64,000 nt of DNA, taken from positions 1 to 64,000 of the forward strand of contig NZ_FNBF01000007.1 in the NCBI RefSeq assembly GCF_900102225.1, written 5' to 3'. The notes beneath the pieces are model-generated. The model was given only the letters and a program-made list of their open reading frames with translations. It was not told where the DNA came from and made no database searches. The position numbers were made by a program, and so were the translations under genes. This document shows positions 16,314 to 25,224 of this stretch, piece by piece (the first letter of the stretch is position 1; each line of letters starts with the position of its first letter). The stretch is from Eubacterium pyruvativorans (GTDB lineage Bacteria > Bacillota > Clostridia > Peptostreptococcales > Anaerovoracaceae).

Positions 16314-17231
16314 TTAACGGTCGAAGTCGAACCGAAGCACATCCGGCCGGGCGTAATGGCCGCACACGTCGTGCTCCATCTTGGAGGCAGGGACCTTCTG
16401 CATATCCAGATCGGCGTAGATCACGGCTTCCTCATCCCAGATGCATTCGCTGACCAGGTGGCCGAACGGATCGATGATGCAGCTGCCGCCCCGGCAGAGA
16501 ATGTCCGGCCGGTCGTCCAGCGCATGAATTTCATTCAGATCCTTCGGGTAGGATGCCTTGGTGATCAGCAGATCTGCGTTGATGAAGTAGCAGTGGCCTT
16601 CGATGGCGATGTGCCGGATGGTGTCCTGCCACTCCGGGTTGTCATTCGTATTTGCGGAGATGTACAGAGAAATACCCTGTTCATAAAGCGCCACACGGGC
16701 CAGAGGCATGTAGCTCTCCCAGCAGATGAGGCAGCCCATCGGCCCCCAGGGCGTGTCCATCACCGGGAAATAATCCCGGTTGGCATCTCCCCACACCAGC
16801 CGTTCACTGCCGGTAGGTTTCAGTTTCCGGTGGTTCATCCGGCGGCCTTCCGGATCGATCATGACATTGGAATTATAGAGGGTTCCGGTAACCCCGTCCC
16901 GTTCGGAGTACCCCATGCTGAGGTAAATCCCGTGTTTCTTCGCCGCATCGCACAGCTGACCGATCTCCGGGCCGTCCGCCAGCAGGGAATTGTCATAGTA
17001 TCGTTTCCAGTCCTCCCGTCCCGGGGCGTTCCGGCAGCCGGTCGCAAAGCCGAAATTCATTCCGAACGGATATCCCGGAATATAGAGCTCCGGGAAAACC
17101 ACCAGTTCTGCGCCGTTCTCGGCACATTCCTCGATTTTCTTCAGCGCCTTCTCCAGACAGGTTTTCTGGTCGAACAGTGCCGGCTCCGCCTGTACAACGG
17201 CGACTCTAAGGTTGTTTCTGAGATCTCTCAC
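16314..17231 (-). CDS. Nitrilase (carbon-nitrogen hydrolase)
   Basis: This 305-residue enzyme starts at the GTG at 17231, which has an excellent GGAGGAGGT ribosome binding site; an upstream ATG at 17255 would place that site inside the gene. The Glu-Lys-Cys triad is visible: Glu in FPELYIPGYP, Lys in HRKLKPTGSE and Cys in CLICWESYMPL. The CWES/NYMPL form is that of true nitrilases, which convert nitriles to acids and ammonia, rather than amidases. It has its own terminator and is the last minus-strand gene left of aroF/G. Its substrate is unknown; an aromatic or indolic nitrile is possible. Confidence 0.85.
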   Translation of the reverse strand: MRDLRNNLRVAVVQAEPALFDQKTCLEKALKKIEECAENGAELVVFPELYIPGYPFGMNFGFATGCRNAPGREDWKRYYDNSLLADGPEIGQLCDAAKKHGIYLSMGYSERDGVTGTLYNSNVMIDPEGRRMNHRKLKPTGSERLVWGDANRDYFPVMDTPWGPMGCLICWESYMPLARVALYEQGISLYISANTNDNPEWQDTIRHIAIEGHCYFINADLLITKASYPKDLNEIHALDDRPDILCRGGSCIIDPFGHLVSECIWDEEAVIYADLDMQKVPASKMEHDVCGHYARPDVLRFDFDR

Positions 17232-17345
17232 GGTTACCTCCTCCTGCAGCAGCATGGTATCTGGGTGGAAACAGGGAATCTGTTTCTGTAAAATCCTGTA
17301 TCTCTACTGTAACCGATTTCGGGCCGGGAGGGAATTGATTTCCCC

Positions 17346-17374
17346 TGCATCCGAAAAAAATTTCCGGATGCAGG
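17346..17374. terminator. Hairpin between the nitrilase promoter and DAHP synthase end
   Basis: Arms CTGCATCCG and CGGATGCAG enclose an A/T-rich loop; a second small GGGAA/TTCCC hairpin lies next to it at 17331-17345. It probably ends the minus-strand DAHP synthase transcript, although no clean T-run follows on minus. Confidence 0.5.
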
Positions 17375-17401
17375 ATGCGCATTCCCGATCTGAATTCGCT
17401 C

Positions 17402-18463
17402 TTACAGAAGATCTGCCAGGTCGTGGATGAGTTTTTCTGTCTTCTCCCAGCCGATGCACGGATCGGTAATAGACTGTCCGTAGGTGCCGCAGCCGATGTC
17501 CTGCCGGCCGTCCACCAGGTAGCTTTCCACCATGACCCCCTTCACCAGCTTGCGGATGTCTTCCGAATGATCCCGGCTGTGCAGAATATCCTTGCAGATC
17601 CGGCTCTGCTCCAGATACTGTTTTCCGGAATTAGCGTGGTTCGCATCCACAATCACCGCAGGGTTCTGCAGTTCCTTCTCCTGGTAGGCATCCAGAACCA
17701 TGCGCAGGTCCTCGTAGTGGTAGTTCGGCAGGCTTCTGCCGTACCGGTCCACATAACCCCGCAGAATTGCGTGGGCCAGCGGATTTCCGGAGGACTGGAC
17801 CTCCCATCCGCGGTAGATGAATGTGTGAGGCGCCTGGGCGGCGATGATGGAATTCATCATGACGGACAGGTCTCCCGCCGTCGGGTTTTTCATTCCTGCC
17901 GGAATCGTGACACCGCTGGCAACCAGCCGGTGCTGCTGATCCTCAACGGAGCGGGCGCCGATGGCGACGTAACCCAGCAGGTCGGACAGATAGCGGTGGT
18001 TCTCACTGTACAGCATCTCATCGGCGCAGGTGAATCCGGTTTCCCGCAGAACCCGGGTGTGCAGATCGCGGATGGCGATGATGCCGGCCAGCATGTCTTC
18101 CGGTTTCTCCGGATCCGGCTGGTGGAGCATTCCCTTGTACCCCAGGCCCACCGTTCTCGGCTTGTTTGTGTAAACTCTCGGAATGATGAAGATCTTCTCG
18201 CTGACTTCGTCGGCAACTTTCCGGAGCCGGGTCATGTAGTCCAGAACGGCGTCTTCGTTATCGGCGGAACATGGACCGATGATCAGCAGAAATTTATCGC
18301 TCTTTCCTTCGAAAATCCCGGCGATCTCCTTCGCCCGTTCATCCCGGATCTTCGCCAGGGACTCTTCAATCGGGAATTCTGCCTTCAGTTCCTTCGGTGT
18401 CGGCAGTTTTCTGAAAAATGTTGTGCCCATCATATACTCCTGAATCATTAGATTGGTATTCAT
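17402..18463 (-). CDS. 3-deoxy-7-phosphoheptulonate (DAHP) synthase, type I
   Basis: This 353-residue enzyme of the AroF/G/H type joins phosphoenolpyruvate and erythrose 4-phosphate, the entry to the shikimate pathway. Visible motifs are IIGPCSADN near residue 64, KPRTVGLGYKG, DEMLYSEN, IGARSVEDQQHR, KNPTAGD and DANHANSGK. It has the N-terminal extension used for feedback by aromatic amino acids in this class, though which one cannot be told. It stands alone with its own promoter, apart from other aro genes. Confidence 0.94.
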   Translation of the reverse strand: MNTNLMIQEYMMGTTFFRKLPTPKELKAEFPIEESLAKIRDERAKEIAGIFEGKSDKFLLIIGPCSADNEDAVLDYMTRLRKVADEVSEKIFIIPRVYTNKPRTVGLGYKGMLHQPDPEKPEDMLAGIIAIRDLHTRVLRETGFTCADEMLYSENHRYLSDLLGYVAIGARSVEDQQHRLVASGVTIPAGMKNPTAGDLSVMMNSIIAAQAPHTFIYRGWEVQSSGNPLAHAILRGYVDRYGRSLPNYHYEDLRMVLDAYQEKELQNPAVIVDANHANSGKQYLEQSRICKDILHSRDHSEDIRKLVKGVMVESYLVDGRQDIGCGTYGQSITDPCIGWEKTEKLIHDLADLL

Positions 18464-18747
18464 TAACTGATCGTGCGCAGAATCGCACTATTCCAATAGT
18501 ATAGCAGGTGAAGCGGCGGCTTTCCAGTGAAATTGTGATGATGCACAATGTTTTTGGTTTCGAATTGGTGGTGATCCCTCTTTTGGCGCAGGAAGGCAGC
18601 TGGAGGGATGGGAGAACGCCGGCCCGGTCTGTTTTTGTCCTTCTGAAAATGCAGCCGGGGAAGCGGGGTATGGTATAATAAGGCATCCGGGAAATTCCGG
18701 GCAGGAACGATGCCGCATGTTATATGATAGACAAAAAAGGGGACGGA
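18464..18747. promoter_or_regulatory. Divergent promoter region for DAHP synthase and galK
   Basis: A minus TATACT box lies at 18503-18498 with a weak TGGAAA 17 bases upstream, for the DAHP synthase gene. A plus TATAAT is at 18674-18679 with a weak -35, for galK. A small GTGCG/CGCAC hairpin at 18474-18488 lies in the DAHP leader. No gene is seen in this 284-base gap. Confidence 0.55.
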
Positions 18748-20025
18748 ATGAATCGATCGGAATTGGAAAGTGCTGTGAAGACAGAGGCCTTTCGGAGAAA
18801 ACTGGAGGATGTGTACGGGCCGGCCGGGGCGGAAGAGCAGACGGACCGGTATCAGGATGTGGTGAAGCGGTTTTCAGAACGGTTCGGGAACCGGGAGGAT
18901 ATGGGGCTGTTCAGCGCTCCCGGCCGAACGGAGATCGGGGGCAACCATACAGACCATCAGTGGGGAAAGGTCCTGGCGGCAGCGGTAGATGCGGATATGA
19001 TCGCTGCGGCGGCGCCGAACGGTTCGGACCGGGTGCGGATCTATTCCCGGGGGTACGGGGAATTCATTGTTTCTCTGCGTGAAACGGAACGGAAAGTCGA
19101 GGAAACCGGAAGGACGGAAGCGCTGGTCCGGGGGGTGCTGAAAGGAGCGGCGGACAGAGGTTACCGGGCCGGGGGATTCGATGCCTATGTTTCCGGCGAC
19201 GTGCCCGGGGGATCCGGGCTATCTTCTTCGGCGGCCTTCGAGATTCTGACGGGACTGATGGTTTCACAGCTGTTCAACCGGGGAGAGATTTCACCGGCGG
19301 AACTGGCGAAAATCGGTCAGTTTGCGGAGAATGTGTATTTCGGGAAACCCTGCGGATTGATGGATCAGCTGGCCTGTGCGGTGGGCGGTCTTTGTGGTTT
19401 CGACTTTTTCGATCCGGAGGAACCGGAGATTCACCGGGTTCAGACGGATCCCGGGGAAATGCCCTATGCGGTGGCGATTACAGCGACCGGCGGGTCCCAT
19501 GCTGATCTGACCGAAGATTTCGCCGCGGTTCCCCGGGAGATGAAGCAGGTGGCGGACTTCTTCGGAGAACCGGTTCTCCGGGATATTGTTATGGGGGATC
19601 TGCTGAATGAGGCCCGGGAAATCCGGGAGAAGTGCGGAGACCGGGCATTTCTCCGGGCCATGCATTTCGTCGGTGAAACGGCCCGGGCGGAAGAAGAAGT
19701 GCAGGCGCTGGAAGCCGGAGACTATCCCCGTTTTCTGGATCTCGTCCGGGAATCCGGGGATTCCTCCTGGAAGTATCTGCAGAATGTCAGTACGGGGAGG
19801 GATCCGGCGGACCAGCCGGTGGCGGTGGCGCTGGCGGTCAGTGACCAGATCCTCGGCTCTCAGGGCGTCAGCCGGGTGCACGGCGGCGGATTTGCGGGCA
19901 CCATTCAGGCGTTCGTGCGCCGGGAAATGGCGGACAAATACCGGGAGACCATGGACCAGATTCTGGGGCCCGGGTCGTGCCGGATCTTCAGGATTCGGAA
20001 ATACGGCTGTCTGCGCATGCTGTAA
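18748..20025 (+). CDS. galK: Galactokinase
   Basis: This 425-residue GHMP kinase phosphorylates galactose at C1. The galactokinase signature appears as GRTEIGGNHTDHQ near residue 50, a variant common in Clostridia where others have GRxNLIGEH. The GHMP ATP motif PGGSGLSSSAA is near residue 150 and the C-terminal GGGFAGT closes the site. The start at 18748 follows AAAAGGGGACGG; an earlier ATG at 18724 has no ribosome binding site. It heads galK-galE-galT. Confidence 0.94.
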   Translation: MNRSELESAVKTEAFRRKLEDVYGPAGAEEQTDRYQDVVKRFSERFGNREDMGLFSAPGRTEIGGNHTDHQWGKVLAAAVDADMIAAAAPNGSDRVRIYSRGYGEFIVSLRETERKVEETGRTEALVRGVLKGAADRGYRAGGFDAYVSGDVPGGSGLSSSAAFEILTGLMVSQLFNRGEISPAELAKIGQFAENVYFGKPCGLMDQLACAVGGLCGFDFFDPEEPEIHRVQTDPGEMPYAVAITATGGSHADLTEDFAAVPREMKQVADFFGEPVLRDIVMGDLLNEAREIREKCGDRAFLRAMHFVGETARAEEEVQALEAGDYPRFLDLVRESGDSSWKYLQNVSTGRDPADQPVAVALAVSDQILGSQGVSRVHGGGFAGTIQAFVRREMADKYRETMDQILGPGSCRIFRIRKYGCLRML

Positions 20026-20094
20026 GGAAACGGAAATGCAGGGAAACTGGAAATAAGCGGAAATCAATGAAAAATCAGGAAGGAGCATCAGAGA

Positions 20095-21093
20095 ATGAGT
20101 GTTTTGGTTCTGGGCGGAGCCGGATATATCGGTTCCCATACCGTGTATGAATTAATCGACAAGGGAGAAGATGTGGTGGTGGCGGACGACCTTCTCACCG
20201 GATTCCGGGAAGCGGTTCATCCGAAGGCGAAATTCTACCGGGGGGATATCCGGGACAGAGCCTTCATTGATTCGGTTTTCGACCGGGAGGACATCGACGG
20301 GGTGATCCACTTCGCGGCTTTCTCCCAGGTGGGAGAGAGTATGACCAGGCCGCTGAAGTATTACAATAATAATCTCTGCGGCACGGAGACGCTGCTGGAG
20401 AGTATGGTGGCTCACGGGGTGGACAAGATCGTGTTCTCCTCCACGGCGGCGACCTACGGGGAGCCGGAGCGGATTCCGATTCTGGAGACCGACCGGACGG
20501 CTCCGACGAATACCTACGGAGAAACGAAACTTTCCATGGAGAAAATGTTCCACTGGACCGGCCAGGCTCACAATCTCCGCTACGTTTCTCTGCGGTATTT
20601 CAATGCCTGCGGAGCCCATCCAAACGGACAGATCGGAGAAGCGCATGATCCGGAAACCCATCTGATTCCGCTGATCCTCCAGGTTCCGCTGGGGCAGCGG
20701 GACCACATCGCCATTTTCGGAACAGACTATGATACGCCGGACGGCACCTGCGTCCGGGATTATATCCATGTTTCGGATCTGGCCCAGGCCCACATCCGGG
20801 CGCTCCGGTACCTCCGGGAGGGGGGAAAGAGTGATATCTTCAACCTGGGAAACGGGGTCGGATTTTCTGTCCGGGAGGTGATTGAAACAGCCCGGAAGGT
20901 GACCGGCCATCCGATTCCGGCCACAGAGGAAGCCCGCCGGGCGGGAGACCCTTCCACCCTGATCGCCTCCTCCGCCAAGGCAAAGGAGATTCTGGGATGG
21001 GATCCGCAGTTCGACGACCTGGAAACCATCATCTCCACGGCATGGAAGTGGCATCAGTCTCACCCGAACGGGTACGGCGGCCGGGCGCAGTGA
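20095..21093 (+). CDS. galE: UDP-glucose 4-epimerase
   Basis: This 332-residue short-chain dehydrogenase fold enzyme interconverts UDP-galactose and UDP-glucose. The NAD-binding GGAGYIGSHT is at residues 7-16, the catalytic Ser-Thr-Ala region lies in FSSTAATYG and the Tyr/Lys pair in YGETK. An AAGGAGC ribosome binding site precedes it. It is the second gene of the Leloir operon. Confidence 0.95.
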   Translation: MSVLVLGGAGYIGSHTVYELIDKGEDVVVADDLLTGFREAVHPKAKFYRGDIRDRAFIDSVFDREDIDGVIHFAAFSQVGESMTRPLKYYNNNLCGTETLLESMVAHGVDKIVFSSTAATYGEPERIPILETDRTAPTNTYGETKLSMEKMFHWTGQAHNLRYVSLRYFNACGAHPNGQIGEAHDPETHLIPLILQVPLGQRDHIAIFGTDYDTPDGTCVRDYIHVSDLAQAHIRALRYLREGGKSDIFNLGNGVGFSVREVIETARKVTGHPIPATEEARRAGDPSTLIASSAKAKEILGWDPQFDDLETIISTAWKWHQSHPNGYGGRAQ

Positions 21094-21118
21094 GGGAAAG
21101 AAGCAGGACGGAGGAGAA

Positions 21119-22720
21119 ATGGAAGAGAAGACAGAACAGAAAACAGAGAAACGGATATCGGAACTGATCGGGGAGCTTGCTGCCTACGGGATCCGTACAG
21201 GACTGGTGGACCCGGCGGATTCAGTGTATACCGTCAACCGCCTGCTGGAAGTGTTCCGGCAGAAGGATTATCAGCCCGGTAATCCGGAGACGGCGGAAGC
21301 AGAATCCCCGCGGGAAGTCGCAGATATTCTCCGGGATATGACGGAATGGGCCGCAGAAAACGGGGTTCTGGAGCAGGACACTGCTGTGTCCCGGGATCTC
21401 TTCGATACCTGTGTGATGGGCTGCCTGACACCGCCGCCTTCCGTAGTCCGGCGGCGGTTCCGGGAGAAATACAGGGTTTCTCCGAAGACGGCAACGGACT
21501 GGTTCTACCGTTTCAGCACGGACACGAATTATATTCGCCGGGACCGGATCCGGAAGGATGTGAAGTGGAAAGCGGAAACGGAATTCGGGGCCCTGGACAT
21601 CACCATCAACCTGTCGAAGCCGGAGAAGGATCCCCGGGATATTGCGGCAGCGGGGAAGGCAAAAAAATCCGGGTATCCGGCCTGTGCCCTCTGTATGGAA
21701 AACGAAGGATATGCGGGTCATCTGACCCATCCCGCCCGGCAGAACCACCGGATCATCCCGCTGATTCTGGACGGGGAATCCTACTACCTGCAGTATTCCC
21801 CTTATGTTTACTACAATGAACACTGCATCATTCTGAACGAAAAGCATATCCCGATGGTGATCAACGGAGGAACATTCCGGAAACTGCTGGACTTCGTCCG
21901 CCAGTTCCCCCACTACACGGCCGGATCCAATGCGGATCTGCCCATCGTCGGCGGATCCATTCTGAGTCACGATCATTTCCAGGGCGGGGGATACGAATTT
22001 CCTATGGTCCGGGCGCCGTACGAGAAGCATTTCGAAATCCCCGGGGCGGAGAATGTGGAGGCGGGCATCATCCGGTGGCCCCTCAGCACGATCCGGCTGC
22101 GTTCGGAATCTGCGGGCGATCTGGCCCGGGCGGCGGAACGGGTTCTGACCGCCTGGCGCAGCTACGACGACCCGGCCTGCTTCATCTATCATGAGACGGA
22201 GGGAAAATCCCACAATACCATCACACCGATTGCCCGCATGCGGGAAGGAAAATACGAACTGGATCTGGTGCTGCGGAACAACATCACCACAAAGGAATAT
22301 CCGCTGGGGTATTTCCACCCCCATCCGGAATACCATCACATCAAGAAGGAGAATATCGGCCTGATCGAAGTGATGGGGCTGGCTGTGCTGCCGGCGCGGC
22401 TGAAGCAGGAGATGGCCGAGCTGGAGGACCGGATCCTGTGCGGGCAGGATCTGCGGGAATCGGAACGGACGAAGGCGCATGCGGACTGGGCGGAATCCTG
22501 GATCGCTGCCCGGGGAATCAATCCAGAGCGGGGGGCTGCGGTAAGTGGCGGAAAGGACGGACCGGATCAGGGTGGTTCCCTGCTTCGGGAAAGGCTGCAC
22601 GAAGCCGTGCAGGAAGAAATCGGCATTGTTTTCGCAAAGGTTCTGGAATGTGCCGGGGTGTTTAAGTATACAAAAAAAGGCCGGGAAGGATTCGATCGTT
22701 TTCTCGATTCCCTCCGCTGA
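21119..22720 (+). CDS. galT: Galactose-1-phosphate uridylyltransferase, class II
   Basis: This 533-residue protein belongs to the long firmicute class of GalT, unlike the 340-residue E. coli type. It swaps UMP between UDP-glucose and galactose 1-phosphate. Seen are CMENEGYAG, YSPYVYYNEHCI and the histidine-rich SHDHFQGG near residue 285, which replaces the HPHxQ of class I. The preceding GGAGGAG supports the start. Its stop is only six bases from the stop of the convergent alpha-galactosidase gene. Confidence 0.93.
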   Translation: MEEKTEQKTEKRISELIGELAAYGIRTGLVDPADSVYTVNRLLEVFRQKDYQPGNPETAEAESPREVADILRDMTEWAAENGVLEQDTAVSRDLFDTCVMGCLTPPPSVVRRRFREKYRVSPKTATDWFYRFSTDTNYIRRDRIRKDVKWKAETEFGALDITINLSKPEKDPRDIAAAGKAKKSGYPACALCMENEGYAGHLTHPARQNHRIIPLILDGESYYLQYSPYVYYNEHCIILNEKHIPMVINGGTFRKLLDFVRQFPHYTAGSNADLPIVGGSILSHDHFQGGGYEFPMVRAPYEKHFEIPGAENVEAGIIRWPLSTIRLRSESAGDLARAAERVLTAWRSYDDPACFIYHETEGKSHNTITPIARMREGKYELDLVLRNNITTKEYPLGYFHPHPEYHHIKKENIGLIEVMGLAVLPARLKQEMAELEDRILCGQDLRESERTKAHADWAESWIAARGINPERGAAVSGGKDGPDQGGSLLRERLHEAVQEEIGIVFAKVLECAGVFKYTKKGREGFDRFLDSLR

Positions 22721-22726
22721 CCTTTC

Positions 22727-25201
22727 TCACTTTTCGTTGTGTTCTGCTTCTTCTTTTCCGTCATCCGCTGCCTCGATCAGATAGAGACGAGCATCACAGT
22801 CCAGGAAGATGCGCACCTGATCGGACAGGCCGACGCCGGCGAATCCGGGTGCCAGTTTCATGCCGGCCTGCAGCAGAACATCGCCTCCGCAGGTGAGGTC
22901 CTCCCGTTCGCCGGGCAGTTTCACGAAACGGGCCGCTGCCCGCTCTGCCAGGGATCCGGGCCGGATATGGACCGGTGATGCAGTATTGACCAGGGTTCCG
23001 AAATTCCGGATGTCGTATTTCACTGGCAGATTGCGGACACGATACCGCTTCTCGGGATCCAGTCCCCGGGGTGTCATGCGGAGGGGCTGATGATTGGGGA
23101 TCGTCCGCTTCTGGAATACCAGATGAACAGCCCGGAGGCGGTCCTCCGAAACCACCGTCCACTGCACATAATTGGAGGACACAGGGGACAGGATCCCTGC
23201 GGATTCCGCCGGGTACCGGGTGCCGGGCCCCGCCGGGGACGGAGCCGGAGCAGTGCGGTAGAAGTCCCCCTGGAAGAAGACATCCCGCCATTCCTTGTAG
23301 AACCGGATCTGCTCTTCTATCTCGTTTCGCTCTTCCCCGGTGAGGTCCGGAAGGTTCAGTTCATATCCCATAAGGCCGAAGGCGGCAGCCGCAAACCGGG
23401 CGTGCAGCGGGGAGCGGCGCAGGGTCTGGTGGTTCGGGGATGCGGAGACATGGGCGCTGATGCAGGAAAGCGGGTATCCGTAGCTGTATCCCTGCTGGAT
23501 CACCGTCCGGCACAGCGGATCGGTATTATCACTTCCCCAGATCTGGGGGAAATAGCACAGCATGCCCGGGTCCGCCCGGTTGCCGCCGGCGGCGCATCCC
23601 TCGAAGAGAATCTCCGGGAAGCGCCGGGTCAGTATATCCAGACATCGGTACAGACCGATCATATACCGGTGCAGCACTTCCCCCTGCCTGTCCGCAGGAA
23701 GCGACCGGGAGTAGATGTCCGAGAAGGTCCGGTTCATGTCCCATTTTACATAGGAAATCCGGGCGGAACGCAGCAGATGGGATATCGTCTCAATCAGGTA
23801 TTCCTGCACATCGGACCGGGTCAGATCCAGAATCATCTGGCGGCGGCCTTCGCTGTGGGGATGTCCCGGAATCCGGAGGGCCCAGTCCGGGTGCTGCCGG
23901 AACAGGTCGCTGTCACGGCTGATCATCTCCGGCTCTGTCCATATGCCCAGTTCCAGCCCCATGCGCCGGAGTTTCTCGGAAAGCGGACGGAGTCCCCCGG
24001 GGAATTTCTTCCGGTTCACCGTCCAGTCCCCCAGGGAGGAGGTGTCATCCTCCCGGTGGCCGAACCAGCCGTCATCGATGACCAGAAGCTCGATGCCGGC
24101 TTTTTTTGCCAGTTTCGCCTGCCGCAGCACCGTTCGCTCACTGACGTTGAAATAGTCGGCTTCCCAGGTGTTCAGCAGCACCGGCCGGGGCCGGCTGCGC
24201 CAGGCCGGCGGAAGAATATACTGCCGGATGAACCGGTGCATGTTCCGGCTCATTCCTCCGGCGCCCTCGCCGGAGCAGGTCATCATCGCCTCCGGGGTCT
24301 CGAAGAAGTCCCCGGGCGGGAGAAACCAGCGGAACCCCCGGGGATTGATGCCGGTCCGGAGACGAAGAATGCCGGAACGGGAGGTTTCCAGCACTTCCGC
24401 ATGGTTTCCGCTGTAGACCAGGTTGAATCCGTATACTCTGCCCCAGGTTTCTCCGGCGCCCCGGGCGGAGAGCATCAGAAACGGGTTCGCCCGGCTGGAA
24501 CTGGTGCCGGTGAAGGAAGCGTTTTCAATGCGGGCGGAAGGCACCGGGCGGAAGTCCGTCCGTTCCATTTCGGATGCCCAGCCGCCGGTGAAGGTGCTGA
24601 CCGTGTAATCCGGGTCCGGGAAATCGATCTGCAGGGAAGCGATCTGACGGATGGTGACCGGATCACTGCTTTCATTTCGCAGCACCGCCCGGCGGGTGAT
24701 GACGTCGCAGTCCGGGAAGACGGTCCAGATCAGGTCCAGATACAGTCCGTATTCGGCATCCTGCAGGGTGACGGTCAGCGTCTCGATGCTGCCGTCAGAT
24801 GACCGGAAACGGTTTTCTTTTGTCATCCCTGCCTGGGGAAGACTGTGCATGGGCCGAACACCCTCCGTCACGGCGAAGGACCGGTACAGGAAGTCTGAGG
24901 TGGTGGAACCGTCCCCGTGGGTCAGGGCCAGAAACGGCGCACGGATATCGCCCTTCCCGTCGGCGCTCATTTCCAGGGCGAGGTCTTCCAGAGAATAATT
25001 GCTGTATTCTTCGCTGTAGACATTGGTGTTGCCGGAAGGGAATACCGGGGTCCGGATCAGCGGGGCCAGATCCTCCGGATGATCCGTGCGGATGCGGGGA
25101 CCGTAATACAGATGCTCCAGATGGCCGGGGGGAAGGACACGGAAGGCATATGTGGTGTGGTCCGTGCAAAGAACGAAGCAGTTGTCGGTGGTCTGTATCA
25201 T
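22727..25201 (-). CDS. Alpha-galactosidase, GH36
   Basis: This 824-residue cytosolic enzyme has no signal peptide. It hydrolyses terminal alpha-galactose from melibiose, raffinose and similar sugars. The GH36 barrel shows VIDDGWFG, the nucleophile Asp in YVKWDMNR and the acid/base Asp in GCAAGGNRADPG. An N-terminal beta-supersandwich of about 330 residues and a C-terminal beta domain frame it, as in the firmicute AgaA/AgaB type. It is the last gene of the TetR-GH2-symporter operon, and its products feed galK-galE-galT, which converges on it. Confidence 0.93.
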   Translation of the reverse strand: MIQTTDNCFVLCTDHTTYAFRVLPPGHLEHLYYGPRIRTDHPEDLAPLIRTPVFPSGNTNVYSEEYSNYSLEDLALEMSADGKGDIRAPFLALTHGDGSTTSDFLYRSFAVTEGVRPMHSLPQAGMTKENRFRSSDGSIETLTVTLQDAEYGLYLDLIWTVFPDCDVITRRAVLRNESSDPVTIRQIASLQIDFPDPDYTVSTFTGGWASEMERTDFRPVPSARIENASFTGTSSSRANPFLMLSARGAGETWGRVYGFNLVYSGNHAEVLETSRSGILRLRTGINPRGFRWFLPPGDFFETPEAMMTCSGEGAGGMSRNMHRFIRQYILPPAWRSRPRPVLLNTWEADYFNVSERTVLRQAKLAKKAGIELLVIDDGWFGHREDDTSSLGDWTVNRKKFPGGLRPLSEKLRRMGLELGIWTEPEMISRDSDLFRQHPDWALRIPGHPHSEGRRQMILDLTRSDVQEYLIETISHLLRSARISYVKWDMNRTFSDIYSRSLPADRQGEVLHRYMIGLYRCLDILTRRFPEILFEGCAAGGNRADPGMLCYFPQIWGSDNTDPLCRTVIQQGYSYGYPLSCISAHVSASPNHQTLRRSPLHARFAAAAFGLMGYELNLPDLTGEERNEIEEQIRFYKEWRDVFFQGDFYRTAPAPSPAGPGTRYPAESAGILSPVSSNYVQWTVVSEDRLRAVHLVFQKRTIPNHQPLRMTPRGLDPEKRYRVRNLPVKYDIRNFGTLVNTASPVHIRPGSLAERAAARFVKLPGEREDLTCGGDVLLQAGMKLAPGFAGVGLSDQVRIFLDCDARLYLIEAADDGKEEAEHNEK

Positions 25202-25224
25202 GATTTCTCTCCTTGGAAAGGGCG

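Noticed and set aside
18474-18488. A further member of the GTGCG/CGCAC repeat in the DAHP synthase leader
   Set aside because: Only the five-base arms match; none of the other repeat landmarks are present.
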